64,000 nt of DNA, taken from the NCBI RefSeq assembly GCF_016907755.1, contig NZ_JAFBCN010000001.1:1302001-1366000 (forward strand). The letters run 5' to 3'. The notes beneath the pieces were generated by a model. That model was given only the letters and a program-made list of their open reading frames with translations, was not told the origin of the DNA and did not search any database. The position numbers and the translations under genes were made by a program. This DNA comes from Cellulosimicrobium cellulans (GTDB lineage Bacteria; Actinomycetota; Actinomycetes; Actinomycetales; Cellulomonadaceae). This document shows, in pieces, positions 8,074 through 17,211 of the stretch; the stretch's first letter is position 1, and each line of letters opens with the position of its first letter.

Positions 8074-10155
8074 GTGACGGTCATGCAGGTCGTCTCCGGA
8101 TTCTTCATCGGGCTCGTCGGCGTCGTCTCCACGGTGGTCATGCTCGTGCTCCTCGCGGCGACGGCACGCCGTGTCATGGGGGCCGCGGTCGGCTGGATCC
8201 GTTCCGCCGTGGTGGCGCTCGCGATGCTCACCGTCACGTCGTGGGTGCTCACCAACGGCCTGCTCGACGTCGGCTGGTCGCGCCCGGACGGGACGCTCAC
8301 CGTCGCGCCCGGCGTCGCGCTCGTGGCGATCGTCCTCGCGTTCGCCTGGGCGTTCGTGCTGGGGCTGTGCGTCCTGCTCGTGCTCGAGCTGCTGATACCG
8401 ACCGGCTCGGTGCCCGGCCCGTGGCGCGCGCTGCGGGGACTGCGCCAGGGGCGTCGCGAGACCCGGCGGTACGCGCAGATCCTCGCGATCGGCGTCCGGC
8501 ACGGCCTCGGCGGGGCGCTCACGCGCGGCGCGCGGCAGCCCGACGGGTCCCGGCTCTCGCGCACCGACCAGCGCCGCCAGGCCGCCGCGCTGCGCGACGC
8601 CCTCAGCGACGCGGGCGTGACGTTCGTGAAGTTCGGCCAGGTCCTGTCGACGCGCCGCGACCTGCTCCCCGCCACGTTCGCCGACGCCCTGGCCACGCTC
8701 CAGAGCGAGGTCCCGCCCGCGCCGTGGCCGCAGGTCGAGGCTGCCGTCGTCGACGCGCTCGGGCAGCCGATCGACGAGGCGTTCGCGGAGTTCTCGCCCG
8801 AGCCGCTCGCGTCGGCGTCGGTCGGGCAGGTGCACGCGGCGCGCCTGCTCGACGGGCGGGACGTCGTGGTCAAGGTCCAGCGCCCCGGGGCGCGGGCACA
8901 GGTCGAGACGGACCTGGCGATCCTCGGTCGGCTCGCGCGCCGCATCGAGCGCGACACCGCGTGGGGGCGCTCGCTCGGCGTCGTCGACCTCGCGGACGGC
9001 TTCGCGGCCTCGCTGCGCGAGGAGCTCGACTACACCGTCGAGCTGGAGAACACGCTCGCGCTGCGCGCCGCGCTCGCGCGGGGTGCTGTGGGGGAACCGC
9101 TGCCGGACGCCGACGGCGCCGAGCCGACCGCAGGGCCGCGCGTCCGCGTCCCCGAGGTCTACCCCGAGCTCTCCGGCACGACGCTGCTCGTCATGGAACG
9201 GCTCGACGGCGTCCCCGTCGGCCGTGCCGCGGACGTCCTCGCGGGCCTGGACGACGCCGTGCGCGCCGACCTCGCGTCCCGGCTCCTCACCGCGACGCTC
9301 GAGCAGGTGCTCGTCGCGGGCACGTTCCACGCCGACCTGCACCCCGGCAACGTGCTCGTCACCGACGACGGTCGCCTCGGCCTGCTCGACATGGGCTCCG
9401 TCGGACGCCTCGGCGAGCCCGAGCGCCTGGCGCTCGCGGCCGTGCTGCTCGCGGTCGACGCCGACGACGCCGTCGCCGCGACCGACGCCCTGCTCGAGCT
9501 GCTCGACGCCCCGGCGGACCTCGACGTACGCCGCCTGGAGCGCGCTGTCGGGCAGGTGATCGTGCGGTTCCGCGGCGCCGGCGCGAGCGGCGCGATGTTC
9601 ACCGCGCTGTTCCGGCTCGTCACCGACGCGGGGCTCGCCGTCCCCTCGCAGGTCGCCGCCGCGTTCCGCACGTTCACGTCGCTCGAGGGGACGCTGCGCC
9701 TCATCGACCCCGGGTTCGACCTCGTCGCCGGGGCCCGTGCGACCGCGCAGCCGCTCGTGCGGCGCGTCGTCACGCCGGAGGGCCTGCGCGAGCGCGCGAC
9801 GAGCCTCTTCCTCGGCCTCGCGCCCGAGCTCGAACGGCTCCCGCGGCGCCTCGCCAAGATCACGAGCGACGTCGAGGCCGGGCGGCTCACCGTCAACGTC
9901 CGGTCGTTCGCCCACCCCGACGACCGCGCGTTCGTCACCGGCCTCGTGCAGCAGGTCGTGTCCACCGTCATCGCCGCCGCAGCCGTCGTGGCGGCCGTCG
10001 TGCTGGTCTCCGCGGACTCCGGACCCGAGCTCGTCGAGGGCCTGCGCCTCTTCGCCGTCCTCGGCGCGGCGCTGGGGTTCGTCGGGACCGTGCTCGCGGT
10101 GCGCGTCCTCGTCTTCGCGTTCCGGGGCGCGGCGACGGGAGGCCGCCGGCCCTGA
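8074..10155 (+). CDS. AarF/UbiB (ABC1) family atypical kinase
   Basis: A 693-residue membrane-anchored protein of the ABC1/UbiB kinase-like family, linked to quinone or isoprenoid lipid metabolism in other organisms. Three hydrophobic segments occur in residues 1-110. The kinase-like core has KFGQVLSTRRDLLP (family KxGQ motif), ASVGQVHAARL and HADLHPGNVLVTDDG. Two more hydrophobic segments close the C-terminus (about 628-690). The start is GTG 8074 or ATG 8083; no strong ribosome binding site decides between them. It ends three bases from the convergent ABC exporter gene. Confidence 0.9.
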   Translation: MTVMQVVSGFFIGLVGVVSTVVMLVLLAATARRVMGAAVGWIRSAVVALAMLTVTSWVLTNGLLDVGWSRPDGTLTVAPGVALVAIVLAFAWAFVLGLCVLLVLELLIPTGSVPGPWRALRGLRQGRRETRRYAQILAIGVRHGLGGALTRGARQPDGSRLSRTDQRRQAAALRDALSDAGVTFVKFGQVLSTRRDLLPATFADALATLQSEVPPAPWPQVEAAVVDALGQPIDEAFAEFSPEPLASASVGQVHAARLLDGRDVVVKVQRPGARAQVETDLAILGRLARRIERDTAWGRSLGVVDLADGFAASLREELDYTVELENTLALRAALARGAVGEPLPDADGAEPTAGPRVRVPEVYPELSGTTLLVMERLDGVPVGRAADVLAGLDDAVRADLASRLLTATLEQVLVAGTFHADLHPGNVLVTDDGRLGLLDMGSVGRLGEPERLALAAVLLAVDADDAVAATDALLELLDAPADLDVRRLERAVGQVIVRFRGAGASGAMFTALFRLVTDAGLAVPSQVAAAFRTFTSLEGTLRLIDPGFDLVAGARATAQPLVRRVVTPEGLRERATSLFLGLAPELERLPRRLAKITSDVEAGRLTVNVRSFAHPDDRAFVTGLVQQVVSTVIAAAAVVAAVVLVSADSGPELVEGLRLFAVLGAALGFVGTVLAVRVLVFAFRGAATGGRRP

Positions 10156-10158
10156 CGC

Positions 10159-11925
10159 TCAGGCCGCGGGCGTGGCGTGCATGCTCGCGTACGTCCCGCC
10201 GGCGGCGACGAGCTCGTCGTGGCTGCCGACCTCGACGACGCGGCCGTGGTCCATGACGACGATGCGGTCGGCGCCGCGGACGGTGGAGAGTCGGTGCGCG
10301 ACGACGAACGTCGTGCGCCCGCGCATGAGCCGCCCGAGCGCCTCCTGCACGAGTCGTTCTGACGTGGTGTCGAGCGCGGACGTCGCCTCGTCGAGGACGA
10401 GCACGCGCGGGTCGCGCACGAGGGCGCGGGCGATGGCGAGGCGCTGGCGCTGTCCGCCGGAGAGGCGCCCGCCGCGCTGGCCGATCACGGCGTCGAGGCC
10501 GCCCATCTCGGTGACGAAGTCCCACGCGTTCGCGTCGCGCAGGGCCCGCTCGACGGCGGCGTCGGTGAGGTCGGGGCTGCCGTAGGTGACGTTGTCGCGG
10601 ACGGACCCCTCGAAGAGGATCGACTCCTGCGGCACGACGGCGAGGAACCGGCGGTAGGAGCGCAGGTCGACCGTCGCGGTGTCGACACCGTCGACCAGGA
10701 CGCGCCCCGACGTCGGCGCGAGGAACCCGATGACCATGTTGAGCACGGTCGACTTGCCCGACCCCGAGGCCCCGACCAGGGCGACGGTCTCGCCGGGCCG
10801 TGCCGTCAGGGAGAGGTGGTCGACCGCGAGGGCGGGCTCCTCGCCCGGGGCGGGGACGTCGTCGTACGCGAACGTGACGTCCTCGAACGCGACGCGGCCC
10901 TCGACGTGGTCGAGGACGCGCTTGCCGGCGTTGCGCTCGACGTCGGGCTCGCCCAGCACCTCGCCCATGGACCGCACGGACTCCAGGCCCTTCGTGATGA
11001 TCGGCGCGAGGCTCAGCAGCCCCGTCACGGACGCGGTGAGCGTGACGAAGTAGCTCGACAGCATGACGACGTCGCCGGGGGACACCGCGAACGTCTGCGT
11101 CCACGCGACCCACGCCGCGCCGACGAGCCCCGCGACGGAGAGCACCTGGAACACGATCCAGGACAGCGCGCCGAACCGGCCGTTGACGACGTCGAGCCGG
11201 ATCCCGGCCTCGCGCACGCGGTGCAGCACCGAGCCCATGCGGTCGAGCTCGCGCTCCTCGAGCGCGTGCGCGCGGGTCACGGGGATGAGGTGCGTCATCT
11301 CGGCGACGCGCGCCGACATGTTCTCCACCTCCGCCCGGAACGCCGCGTTGCGGGTGGTCATGCGGCGGCGCATCGCGACGACGAGCCATGCTGCGGCGGG
11401 CACCGTGAGGGCGAAGACCACGAGGAACTCCGGGACGCGCACGGCCGTGAGCACGACCGCCCCGACGAGCGTCGTGAGCGCGGCCATGCCGGAGTCGAAC
11501 GTGGTGCGCGACGCCTCGACGACGTTCTCGACGTCGCGCACGATCTTGGCCTGGAGCACGCCCGCGCTCACGCGGCGGTGGTAGCCGATCGAGAGCTCCT
11601 GGAGCCGGCGCGAGAGCGCCATGCGCAGCCCGTTCTCGACCGTGCGCACGGCTGTCGAGAGCCACCGCACGTAGAGCGTGTGCAGCGGGAGGTTCTGCGC
11701 GACGACGGCGAGCATGATCGCGCCCGTGATCCACAGCTCCCGCAGCGGCCGGTGCTCGACGACGACGTCGATGACCGTCGCGGTGAGCGCCGGGATCACC
11801 CACACGGGCGAGTGCTTGACGGCGAACGCGAGCGCCGCGGCGGCGAGCCGCCCGCGCTGGGGCGCGAAGAGCCGGGTGACGGTGCGGACGGGTCGGGAGC
11901 CGTCGTAGGTGTCCTCGATCTGCAC
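10159..11925 (-). CDS. ABC exporter, fused permease and ATPase
   Basis: A 588-residue half-transporter. Membrane segments occupy residues 25-310 and the nucleotide-binding domain about 340-585, with Walker A GASGSGKST, signature LSGGQRQRLAIARAL, Walker B VLVLDEATSALD and the switch His in VVAHRLST. Such proteins work as homo- or heterodimers exporting lipids, drugs or peptides; the substrate is unknown. The only usable start is GTG 11925, but the Shine-Dalgarno GGAGG at 11941-11945 is spaced for an ATG at 11934 that is followed in frame by TAG. Confidence 0.9.
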   Translation of the reverse strand: MQIEDTYDGSRPVRTVTRLFAPQRGRLAAAALAFAVKHSPVWVIPALTATVIDVVVEHRPLRELWITGAIMLAVVAQNLPLHTLYVRWLSTAVRTVENGLRMALSRRLQELSIGYHRRVSAGVLQAKIVRDVENVVEASRTTFDSGMAALTTLVGAVVLTAVRVPEFLVVFALTVPAAAWLVVAMRRRMTTRNAAFRAEVENMSARVAEMTHLIPVTRAHALEERELDRMGSVLHRVREAGIRLDVVNGRFGALSWIVFQVLSVAGLVGAAWVAWTQTFAVSPGDVVMLSSYFVTLTASVTGLLSLAPIITKGLESVRSMGEVLGEPDVERNAGKRVLDHVEGRVAFEDVTFAYDDVPAPGEEPALAVDHLSLTARPGETVALVGASGSGKSTVLNMVIGFLAPTSGRVLVDGVDTATVDLRSYRRFLAVVPQESILFEGSVRDNVTYGSPDLTDAAVERALRDANAWDFVTEMGGLDAVIGQRGGRLSGGQRQRLAIARALVRDPRVLVLDEATSALDTTSERLVQEALGRLMRGRTTFVVAHRLSTVRGADRIVVMDHGRVVEVGSHDELVAAGGTYASMHATPAA

Positions 11926-11928
11926 GTG

Positions 11929-11945
11929 CTACATCGTCCACCTCC
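11929..11945 (-). promoter_or_regulatory. In-frame ATG-TAG start-stop before the exporter start
   Basis: On the minus strand GGAGG (11945-11941) is followed after six bases by ATG (11934), TAG (11931), CAC, then the GTG start at 11925, all in one frame. It is either a minimal start-stop open reading frame allowing reinitiation or a nonsense mutation in codon 2 of an older start. Confidence 0.6.
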
Positions 11946-11984
11946 GGGGCGGGCGGCGTCGAATCGTTTCGAGGGGCGAAACCC

Positions 11985-12938
11985 TCAGCCGTCGTGGGTG
12001 CCCGAGGGGTGCGTCGCGTCCGGGGGCCGGACGACCGTGACCGGGCAGTGCGCGTACTCCACTGCGTGCCGGCTCACGGACCCGAGCAGGAGCCGGTCGA
12101 ACCCGCCGACGCCACGGTTGCCGAGCACGAGCCGCTCCGCGTGCGACGACGCCTCGATGATCCCCTTCGCCGCGTGCACGTGCTTCACGCTGCGCACCAC
12201 GCGGTCGTCGGGCAGGTCGACGGCCGCGGCCTCGAGCGTGGCGTCGAGCTTCTGGGAGGCGAACTTCTCGTAGTCGTCGATCGGCGGCGTCCACCCCCAC
12301 GAGTCGGGGAGCGGCGCGAGCGACACGATCTGCCAGTAGAACAGGGCCTCGAGCGTCGCGCCCGTGCGCCGCGCGACGTCCGCGCCGTGCCGCAGCGCCT
12401 GGACCGACGTGGACGACCCGTCGACCCCGACCACGACAGGCCGGGCGTGGTCGTGCCGCACGTCGGGCGTGCCGCGCACCACGGTCACCGGGACCGTCGC
12501 GTGCTGCACGACGGCGGTCGGCACCGACCCGAGGACCATGCGCCCCAGGCGGCCCCGACCGCAGCGCCCGACGACGAGCAGGTCCGCGTCGTCGCCGTCG
12601 CCCGGGTCGGGCCGCACGTCGTCCTGGACGGGCTGGGCGGTCCCGGGCTGGGCGAGGGCGAGCAGGACCGCCGCGGGGCTGCCGCGCTCGGCGAGAGCCG
12701 TGGCCGTCACCGCGTCCGCGGCGAGGCCCGTGCGTGCTCGCGCGGCGTCCAGCCACTCCTGGACCAGCGCCCGCTTCTCGTCGGCCGCCGCGTCGGGGCC
12801 GTCGCTCGGACCCTGCCGCGACTCGAACGCGAGCGCGGCCGTGAGCGGCACGCTCCGGTCCGCCGCCTCGCGCAGCGCCCAGTCGAGCGCGCCGCCGGAC
12901 TCCTCCGACCCGTCCACACCGACGATCACGCCGCGCAT
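11985..12938 (-). CDS. Tandem-domain universal stress protein (UspA family)
   Basis: A 317-residue cytoplasmic protein of two Usp domains. Domain 1 (1-155) starts GVIVGVDGSEESGGALDWAL and ends with the ATP-loop-like VVGRCGRGRLGRMVLGSVPTAVVQHATVPV. Domain 2 (165-310) has VVVGVDGSSTSVQALRHG and LVLGNRGVGGFDRLLLGSVSRHAVEYAHCPV. Both keep the G-2x-G-9x-G-S nucleotide-binding pattern, so ATP binding is likely. The ATG at 12938 follows GGAGGTGGCGGG. It lies just upstream of the ABC exporter in the same direction. In related actinobacteria such proteins respond to hypoxia or stress. Confidence 0.92.
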   Translation of the reverse strand: MRGVIVGVDGSEESGGALDWALREAADRSVPLTAALAFESRQGPSDGPDAAADEKRALVQEWLDAARARTGLAADAVTATALAERGSPAAVLLALAQPGTAQPVQDDVRPDPGDGDDADLLVVGRCGRGRLGRMVLGSVPTAVVQHATVPVTVVRGTPDVRHDHARPVVVGVDGSSTSVQALRHGADVARRTGATLEALFYWQIVSLAPLPDSWGWTPPIDDYEKFASQKLDATLEAAAVDLPDDRVVRSVKHVHAAKGIIEASSHAERLVLGNRGVGGFDRLLLGSVSRHAVEYAHCPVTVVRPPDATHPSGTHDG

Positions 12939-13095
12939 CCCGCCACCTCCGCCCGGTCGGCCGACCGCGTCCGCCGTCGGCGTGCTGTCCCGACGCCGTC
13001 GCCCGGCGCCGGTCGTGACACGACCCTAGGCCGCGAGGCCGCGCTCCGCCCGGGACGGCCGTCCCGGATCGACGGACGAGGGTCCCTGGGCGGTC

Positions 13096-13155
13096 GCCGA
13101 ACCCGGGGTTGGACGTCGCCCCGAGCGCCGGGTGCCGCGCAACCCCGGGTTCGGC
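13096..13155. repeat. 60-bp palindromic element, copy B
   Basis: Same ends and same length as copies at 7533 and 26358 (GCCGAACCCGGGG to CCCCGGGTTCGGC), with a different middle. An extra right half (CAACCCCGGGTTCGGC) follows at 13171-13186. It lies just after the stop of the unknown gene at 13205-13852, again at a gene 3' end. Confidence 0.75.
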
Positions 13156-13204
13156 GGCGTGGACGACTCGCAACCCCGGGTTCGGCGTCGGGCCGATCGG
13201 GGTG

Positions 13205-13852
13205 TCAGAACCGCGGCTCGGGCTCGTCCTGGAGGATGTTGCGCAGCGGGCGGGTCACGACGTCCACCCGCGCGAGCAGGTCGGCCGGACCCGAGACGAC
13301 GAGCGCTCGGTCGTCCAGCGGGACGTACACCGCCGCGTGCTCGCGCACGGTGACGTGCAGGCACGGGCGCGCCTCGCCGTCGACCCCGAACGTGGTGCGC
13401 GTGACCGGCGCGACGTCGACCTCCTCGACGATCGCGCGCATCGCCGCGCGGTACTCCTGGTAGGAGTCGAGGAAGTCGTCGTCGCCCGGGGTGTCGGAGT
13501 GCAGCGGCGCGGCGAGCGCCCCGCTGAGGGCGGTGCGGACGATGTCCTCCGCCTGCTCGTCGTGCGCGGCCAGGACGCGCAGCGTCTCGAGGTCGAGCGT
13601 CTCGCCGGTGAACGACACGTAGGAGCGCAGGAACCGCTCCTCCGCCGGGTCGTGGGCGCCGTGCCCGGCACCGGTCAGCGTCTCCTCGTCGAGGTCGAGG
13701 CCCCACGTCAACGGGTCGTCCACCTCGGCGACGACGCCGGAGAACCGGGCGACGACCTGCTCCCACGTGGCGGGCGCGCTCGCGGACGGCGCGTCGCGCT
13801 CGTCGGCTCCCGGCGCGGCGGGGTCCTCGGGCTGCTGGTCCGGCTGGTGCAT
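13205..13852 (-). CDS. Unrecognised acidic protein
   Basis: I do not recognise this family. It is a 215-residue, soluble, strongly acidic protein with a low-complexity Pro/Asp/Ala N-terminus (residues 1-30), then a folded-looking part with [44 protein letters not shown] and [25 protein letters not shown]. No signal peptide, membrane segment or catalytic motif is visible. The ATG at 13852 is chosen because sequence before it ([13 protein letters not shown]) looks non-coding. It is divergent from clpC, but no functional link is evident. Confidence 0.7.
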   Translation of the reverse strand: MHQPDQQPEDPAAPGADERDAPSASAPATWEQVVARFSGVVAEVDDPLTWGLDLDEETLTGAGHGAHDPAEERFLRSYVSFTGETLDLETLRVLAAHDEQAEDIVRTALSGALAAPLHSDTPGDDDFLDSYQEYRAAMRAIVEEVDVAPVTRTTFGVDGEARPCLHVTVREHAAVYVPLDDRALVVSGPADLLARVDVVTRPLRNILQDEPEPRF

Positions 13853-14004
13853 CGCTCTCGCCACCCTTCTGGCCGTCCGTGCGGGGCGCACTCCCGAGCC
13901 TGCACGGGGTGCGCGCCGCGGTCAACGTGCCGCGCGCGTGTCGGGCCGGGTGATCTGCCCACGACGGCGTCCGGCGGCCCCGCAGGTCACGGCCCGACCC
14001 CTCT

Positions 14005-14023
14005 TTCACGCCCCTGGCGAACA
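14005..14023. promoter_or_regulatory. ClgR-like box upstream of clpC
   Basis: TTCACGCCCCTGGCGAACA contains CGC-N5-GCG flanked by TTCA/GAAC, close to the ClgR activator motif found before clp genes in actinobacteria. It lies about 110 bases before the clpC start. ClgR itself is not in the window; this is a motif match only. Confidence 0.42.
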
Positions 14024-14054
14024 ACGGCATACGGAGGGGGTGCGGCTCGTTCGA

Positions 14055-14075
14055 ACCGCATAGAGTCAATGCGGT
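14055..14075 (+). promoter_or_regulatory. Inverted repeat in the clpC leader
   Basis: ACCGCAT-N7-ATGCGGT lies 56 bases before the clpC ATG. It could be an operator or a small leader hairpin; it does not match the CtsR or HspR consensus. Confidence 0.35.
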
Positions 14076-14131
14076 CAGGCTTGTACCCGTCGTCCGGCGG
14101 GCAGGTGTACGCCGCTCACGAGGAGCAGCAC

Positions 14132-16699
14132 ATGTTCGAGAGATTCACAGACCGAGCCCGTCGGGTCGTCGTCCTTGCCCAAGAAGAGGCACGGATGCTC
14201 AACCACAACTACATCGGCACCGAGCACATCCTCCTCGGCCTCATCCACGAGGGCGAGGGTGTCGCGGCCAAGGCGCTGGAGTCCCTCGGGATCTCCCTCG
14301 ACGGCGTCCGCACCCAGGTGACCGAGATCATCGGCGAGGGCCAGCAGGCCCCGAGCGGGCACATCCCGTTCACGCCGCGCGCCAAGAAGGTGCTCGAGCT
14401 GTCGCTGCGCGAGGCGCTGCAGCTCGGCCACAACTACATCGGCACCGAGCACATCCTGCTCGGCCTCATCCGTGAGGGCGAGGGCGTCGCGGCCCAGGTC
14501 CTGACCAAGATGGGCGCCGACCTCAACAAGGTGCGCCAGCAGGTCATCCAGCTCCTGTCCGGCTACCAGGGCAAGGAGCCCGTCGCCGCGGGCGGCCCCG
14601 CCGAGGGCCAGCCGTCCGGCTCGGCCGTGCTCGACCAGTTCGGGCGCAACCTCACCCAGGCCGCGCGCGAGGGCAAGCTCGACCCGGTCATCGGGCGCAA
14701 CCTCGAGATCGAGCGCGTCATGCAGGTGCTCAGCCGCCGCACCAAGAACAACCCGGTGCTGATCGGTGAGCCGGGCGTCGGCAAGACCGCCGTCGTCGAG
14801 GGTCTGGCGCAGGACATCGTGCGCGGCGACGTGCCCGAGACGCTCAAGGACAAGCAGCTCTACACGCTCGACCTCGGTGCCCTCGTGGCCGGCTCGCGCT
14901 ACCGCGGTGACTTCGAGGAGCGCCTGAAGAAGGTGCTCAAGGAGATCCGCACGCGCGGCGACATCATCCTGTTCATCGACGAGATCCACACCCTCGTCGG
15001 GGCGGGTGCCGCCGAGGGCGCGATCGACGCCGCGAGCATCCTCAAGCCGATGCTCGCGCGCGGCGAGCTGCAGACCATCGGCGCGACCACGCTCGACGAG
15101 TACCGCAAGCACGTCGAGAAGGACCCGGCCCTGGAGCGCCGCTTCCAGCCGATCCAGGTCGCCGAGCCGTCGCTCAACCACGCGATCGAGATCCTCAAGG
15201 GCCTGCGCGACCGCTACGAGGCGCACCACCGCGTGTCCATCACGGACGCCGCGCTCGTCTCCGCGGCCACGCTCGCGGACCGGTACATCAACGACCGGTT
15301 CCTCCCGGACAAGGCGATCGACCTCATCGACGAGGCGGGCGCGCGCCTGCGCATCCGCCGCATGACCGCCCCGCCGGAGCTCAAGGAGCTCGACGAGGAG
15401 ATCGCCGAGGCGCGCCGCGAGAAGGAGTCCGCGATCGACGCGCAGGACTTCGAGAAGGCCGCCGGCCTGCGCGACAAGGAGAAGCAGCTCACCGCGAAGC
15501 GCGCCGACAAGGAGAAGGCGTGGAAGTCCGGTGACCTGGACACCGTCGCCGAGGTGGACGAGGAGCTGATCGCCGAGGTCCTGGCCATGGCCACGGGCAT
15601 CCCGGTCTTCAAGCTCACCGAGGAGGAGTCCAGCCGCCTGCTCAACATGGAGGACGAGCTGCACAAGCGCGTCGTCGGCCAGGAGGCCGCGATCAAGGCG
15701 CTGTCGCAGGCCATCCGCCGTACGCGTGCGGGCCTCAAGGACCCCAAGCGCCCCGGTGGGTCGTTCATCTTCGCCGGCCCCACGGGCGTCGGGAAGACCG
15801 AGCTCGCCAAGGCGCTCGCCGAGTTCCTCTTCGGGGACGAGGACGCGCTCATCCAGCTCGACATGTCGGAGTTCTCGGAGAAGCACACCGTCTCGCGGCT
15901 GTTCGGCTCGCCCCCCGGCTACGTCGGGTACGACGAGGGTGGCCAGCTCACCGAGAAGGTGCGGCGCAAGCCGTTCTCGGTCGTCCTGTTCGACGAGGTC
16001 GAGAAGGCCCACGCGGACATCTTCAACTCGCTCCTGCAGATCCTCGAGGACGGTCGCCTGACCGACTCGCAGGGGCGCGTCGTGGACTTCAAGAACACCG
16101 TCATCATCATGACGACCAACCTCGGCACGCGGGACATCGCCAAGGGCGTCCAGACCGGCTTCAACGCCGGCGGCGACCTGGTCACGTCCTACGAGCGCAT
16201 GAAGGCGAAGGTCAACGACGAGCTCAAGCAGCACTTCCGGCCTGAGTTCCTCAACCGCGTCGACGACGTGGTGGTCTTCCCGCAGCTCTCGCAGACCGAG
16301 ATCATCCAGATCGTCGACCTCATGATCGCCCGTCTCGACACCCGCCTGCGGGACAAGGACATGGGCATCGAGCTCACGCAGCCCGCGAAGAACCTCCTCG
16401 CGGAGAAGGGCTACGACCCGGTCCTGGGTGCCCGTCCGCTGCGCCGCGCGATCCAGCGCGACATCGAGGACGTGCTCTCCGAGAAGATCCTGTTCGGCGA
16501 GCTCAAGGCCGGCGAGATCGTCCTGGTCGACGCCGAGGGCGAGGGCCTGCTCGGGGAGTTCACCTTCCGGGGTGTCTCCAAGGGCGAGCACGACCGCGGC
16601 CCGGTGAGCGTGGGTGCGGCCGCCGCGCTCGACGCCCCCACCGGCGTCTCGGTCCGCGACCTGCCCCCGACGGGCGAGCTGCAGGCCGGCGCGGAGTGA
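14132..16699 (+). CDS. clpC: ClpC ATP-dependent protease unfoldase
   Basis: An 855-residue AAA+ Hsp100 chaperone that unfolds proteins for the ClpP peptidase. Residues 1-145 hold two Clp N repeats (both with [13 protein letters not shown]). The first AAA module has Walker A GEPGVGKT near 211, a UVR domain around 430-465 ([21 protein letters not shown]) marks the ClpC class, and the second module has [14 protein letters not shown] near 548. The ATG at 14132 follows GAGGAG and starts with the canonical [20 protein letters not shown]. Length is normal for ClpC. A strong terminator follows at 16723. Confidence 0.98.
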   Translation: MFERFTDRARRVVVLAQEEARMLNHNYIGTEHILLGLIHEGEGVAAKALESLGISLDGVRTQVTEIIGEGQQAPSGHIPFTPRAKKVLELSLREALQLGHNYIGTEHILLGLIREGEGVAAQVLTKMGADLNKVRQQVIQLLSGYQGKEPVAAGGPAEGQPSGSAVLDQFGRNLTQAAREGKLDPVIGRNLEIERVMQVLSRRTKNNPVLIGEPGVGKTAVVEGLAQDIVRGDVPETLKDKQLYTLDLGALVAGSRYRGDFEERLKKVLKEIRTRGDIILFIDEIHTLVGAGAAEGAIDAASILKPMLARGELQTIGATTLDEYRKHVEKDPALERRFQPIQVAEPSLNHAIEILKGLRDRYEAHHRVSITDAALVSAATLADRYINDRFLPDKAIDLIDEAGARLRIRRMTAPPELKELDEEIAEARREKESAIDAQDFEKAAGLRDKEKQLTAKRADKEKAWKSGDLDTVAEVDEELIAEVLAMATGIPVFKLTEEESSRLLNMEDELHKRVVGQEAAIKALSQAIRRTRAGLKDPKRPGGSFIFAGPTGVGKTELAKALAEFLFGDEDALIQLDMSEFSEKHTVSRLFGSPPGYVGYDEGGQLTEKVRRKPFSVVLFDEVEKAHADIFNSLLQILEDGRLTDSQGRVVDFKNTVIIMTTNLGTRDIAKGVQTGFNAGGDLVTSYERMKAKVNDELKQHFRPEFLNRVDDVVVFPQLSQTEIIQIVDLMIARLDTRLRDKDMGIELTQPAKNLLAEKGYDPVLGARPLRRAIQRDIEDVLSEKILFGELKAGEIVLVDAEGEGLLGEFTFRGVSKGEHDRGPVSVGAAAALDAPTGVSVRDLPPTGELQAGAE

Positions 16700-16722
16700 C
16701 GCACTCCTGAAACGCCTGACAC

Positions 16723-16760
16723 ACGGGCCCCGATCCTCCACCCGGAGGGTCGGGGCCCGT
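16723..16760 (+). terminator. clpC terminator
   Basis: ACGGGCCCCGATCCTCC pairs with GGAGGGTCGGGGCCCGT across a very short loop, 24 bases after the clpC stop. GC-rich and without a T-run. Confidence 0.85.
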
Positions 16761-16789
16761 CGTCGTCCCGCCGAGGGAGAGCGGAGGTC

Positions 16790-16863
16790 GCGCGAGATAG
16801 AACCAGCGGTCGCGACGTAGAGCTCCGCGGGTACTACCTCGCGACCGCTGGTTCTCCCTCGCG
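16790..16863. repeat. Long inverted repeat, family 2 copy 1
   Basis: Arms GAACCAGCGGTCGCGA (16800-16815) and TCGCGACCGCTGGTTC (16839-16854) match perfectly and extend imperfectly to about 30 bases each. Its centre (16817-16847) matches 26 of 31 bases of 51979-52009. It lies between the clpC terminator and the sulfonate operon. Confidence 0.7.
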
Positions 16864-16966
16864 GTGAAGGATGCGACGACGTTGCACGGCGTTACGTTCG
16901 TCCTCGTCGTGGGACGGGGTGCGGGTGCTCTTCCTGTGGCGTGCGCACGCTGGCACAGTCGCCCGC

Positions 16967-17101
16967 ATGCAGACGACACCGGGGGGCCTTGTCGCCGTCC
17001 CTACCGCCGACGCCGGGCGCGTGCCCGGCCTCGCGTGTCGTCGCGCGCTCGACGCGCAGGCGTGTCGCCGCGCCGCGTGTCGTCCGACCCCGTGCCGCTG
17101 A
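16967..17101 (+). CDS. Candidate Cys-rich leader peptide of the sulfonate operon
   Basis: A 44-codon reading frame (ATG 16967; an internal GTG at 17021 would give 26 residues) whose last 24 residues hold five Cys and many Arg: ACRRALDAQACRRAACRPTPCR. Short Arg/Cys-ending leader peptides with an RR-x-x-D-x-x pattern precede sulfur-assimilation genes in actinobacteria, where ribosome stalling at Cys codons can control downstream expression. A hairpin at 17119-17144 follows the stop and the sulfonate operon begins at 17212. No good ribosome binding site is visible, so this is a hypothesis. Confidence 0.42.
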   Translation: MQTTPGGLVAVPTADAGRVPGLACRRALDAQACRRAACRPTPCR

Positions 17102-17118
17102 GCACGTCGACGCACTGA

Positions 17119-17144
17119 CCGACGGCCGCCCCGGCCGCCGTCGG
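17119..17144 (+). terminator. Possible attenuator hairpin after the Cys leader
   Basis: CCGACGGC at 17119-17126 pairs with GCCGTCGG at 17137-17144. It lies between the Cys-rich reading frame and the SsuA gene, the position expected for an attenuator. Confidence 0.35.
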
Positions 17145-17211
17145 GCCCACCACCGCACCTCCCGCGCACGGCTTCCGCATGCCCCGTGCGCTCTCCCCGA
17201 GAGGACTCGCC

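Noticed and set aside
13109-14131. N-terminal extension of ClpC by 341 codons
   Set aside because: The extension is antisense to another gene and lacks motifs; the canonical ClpC N-terminus with a ribosome binding site is at 14132.
16864-17118. An 84-codon frame over the leader region
   Set aside because: Arg/Pro/Ser low complexity without a ribosome binding site. The overlapping Cys-rich frame fits the sulfur context better.
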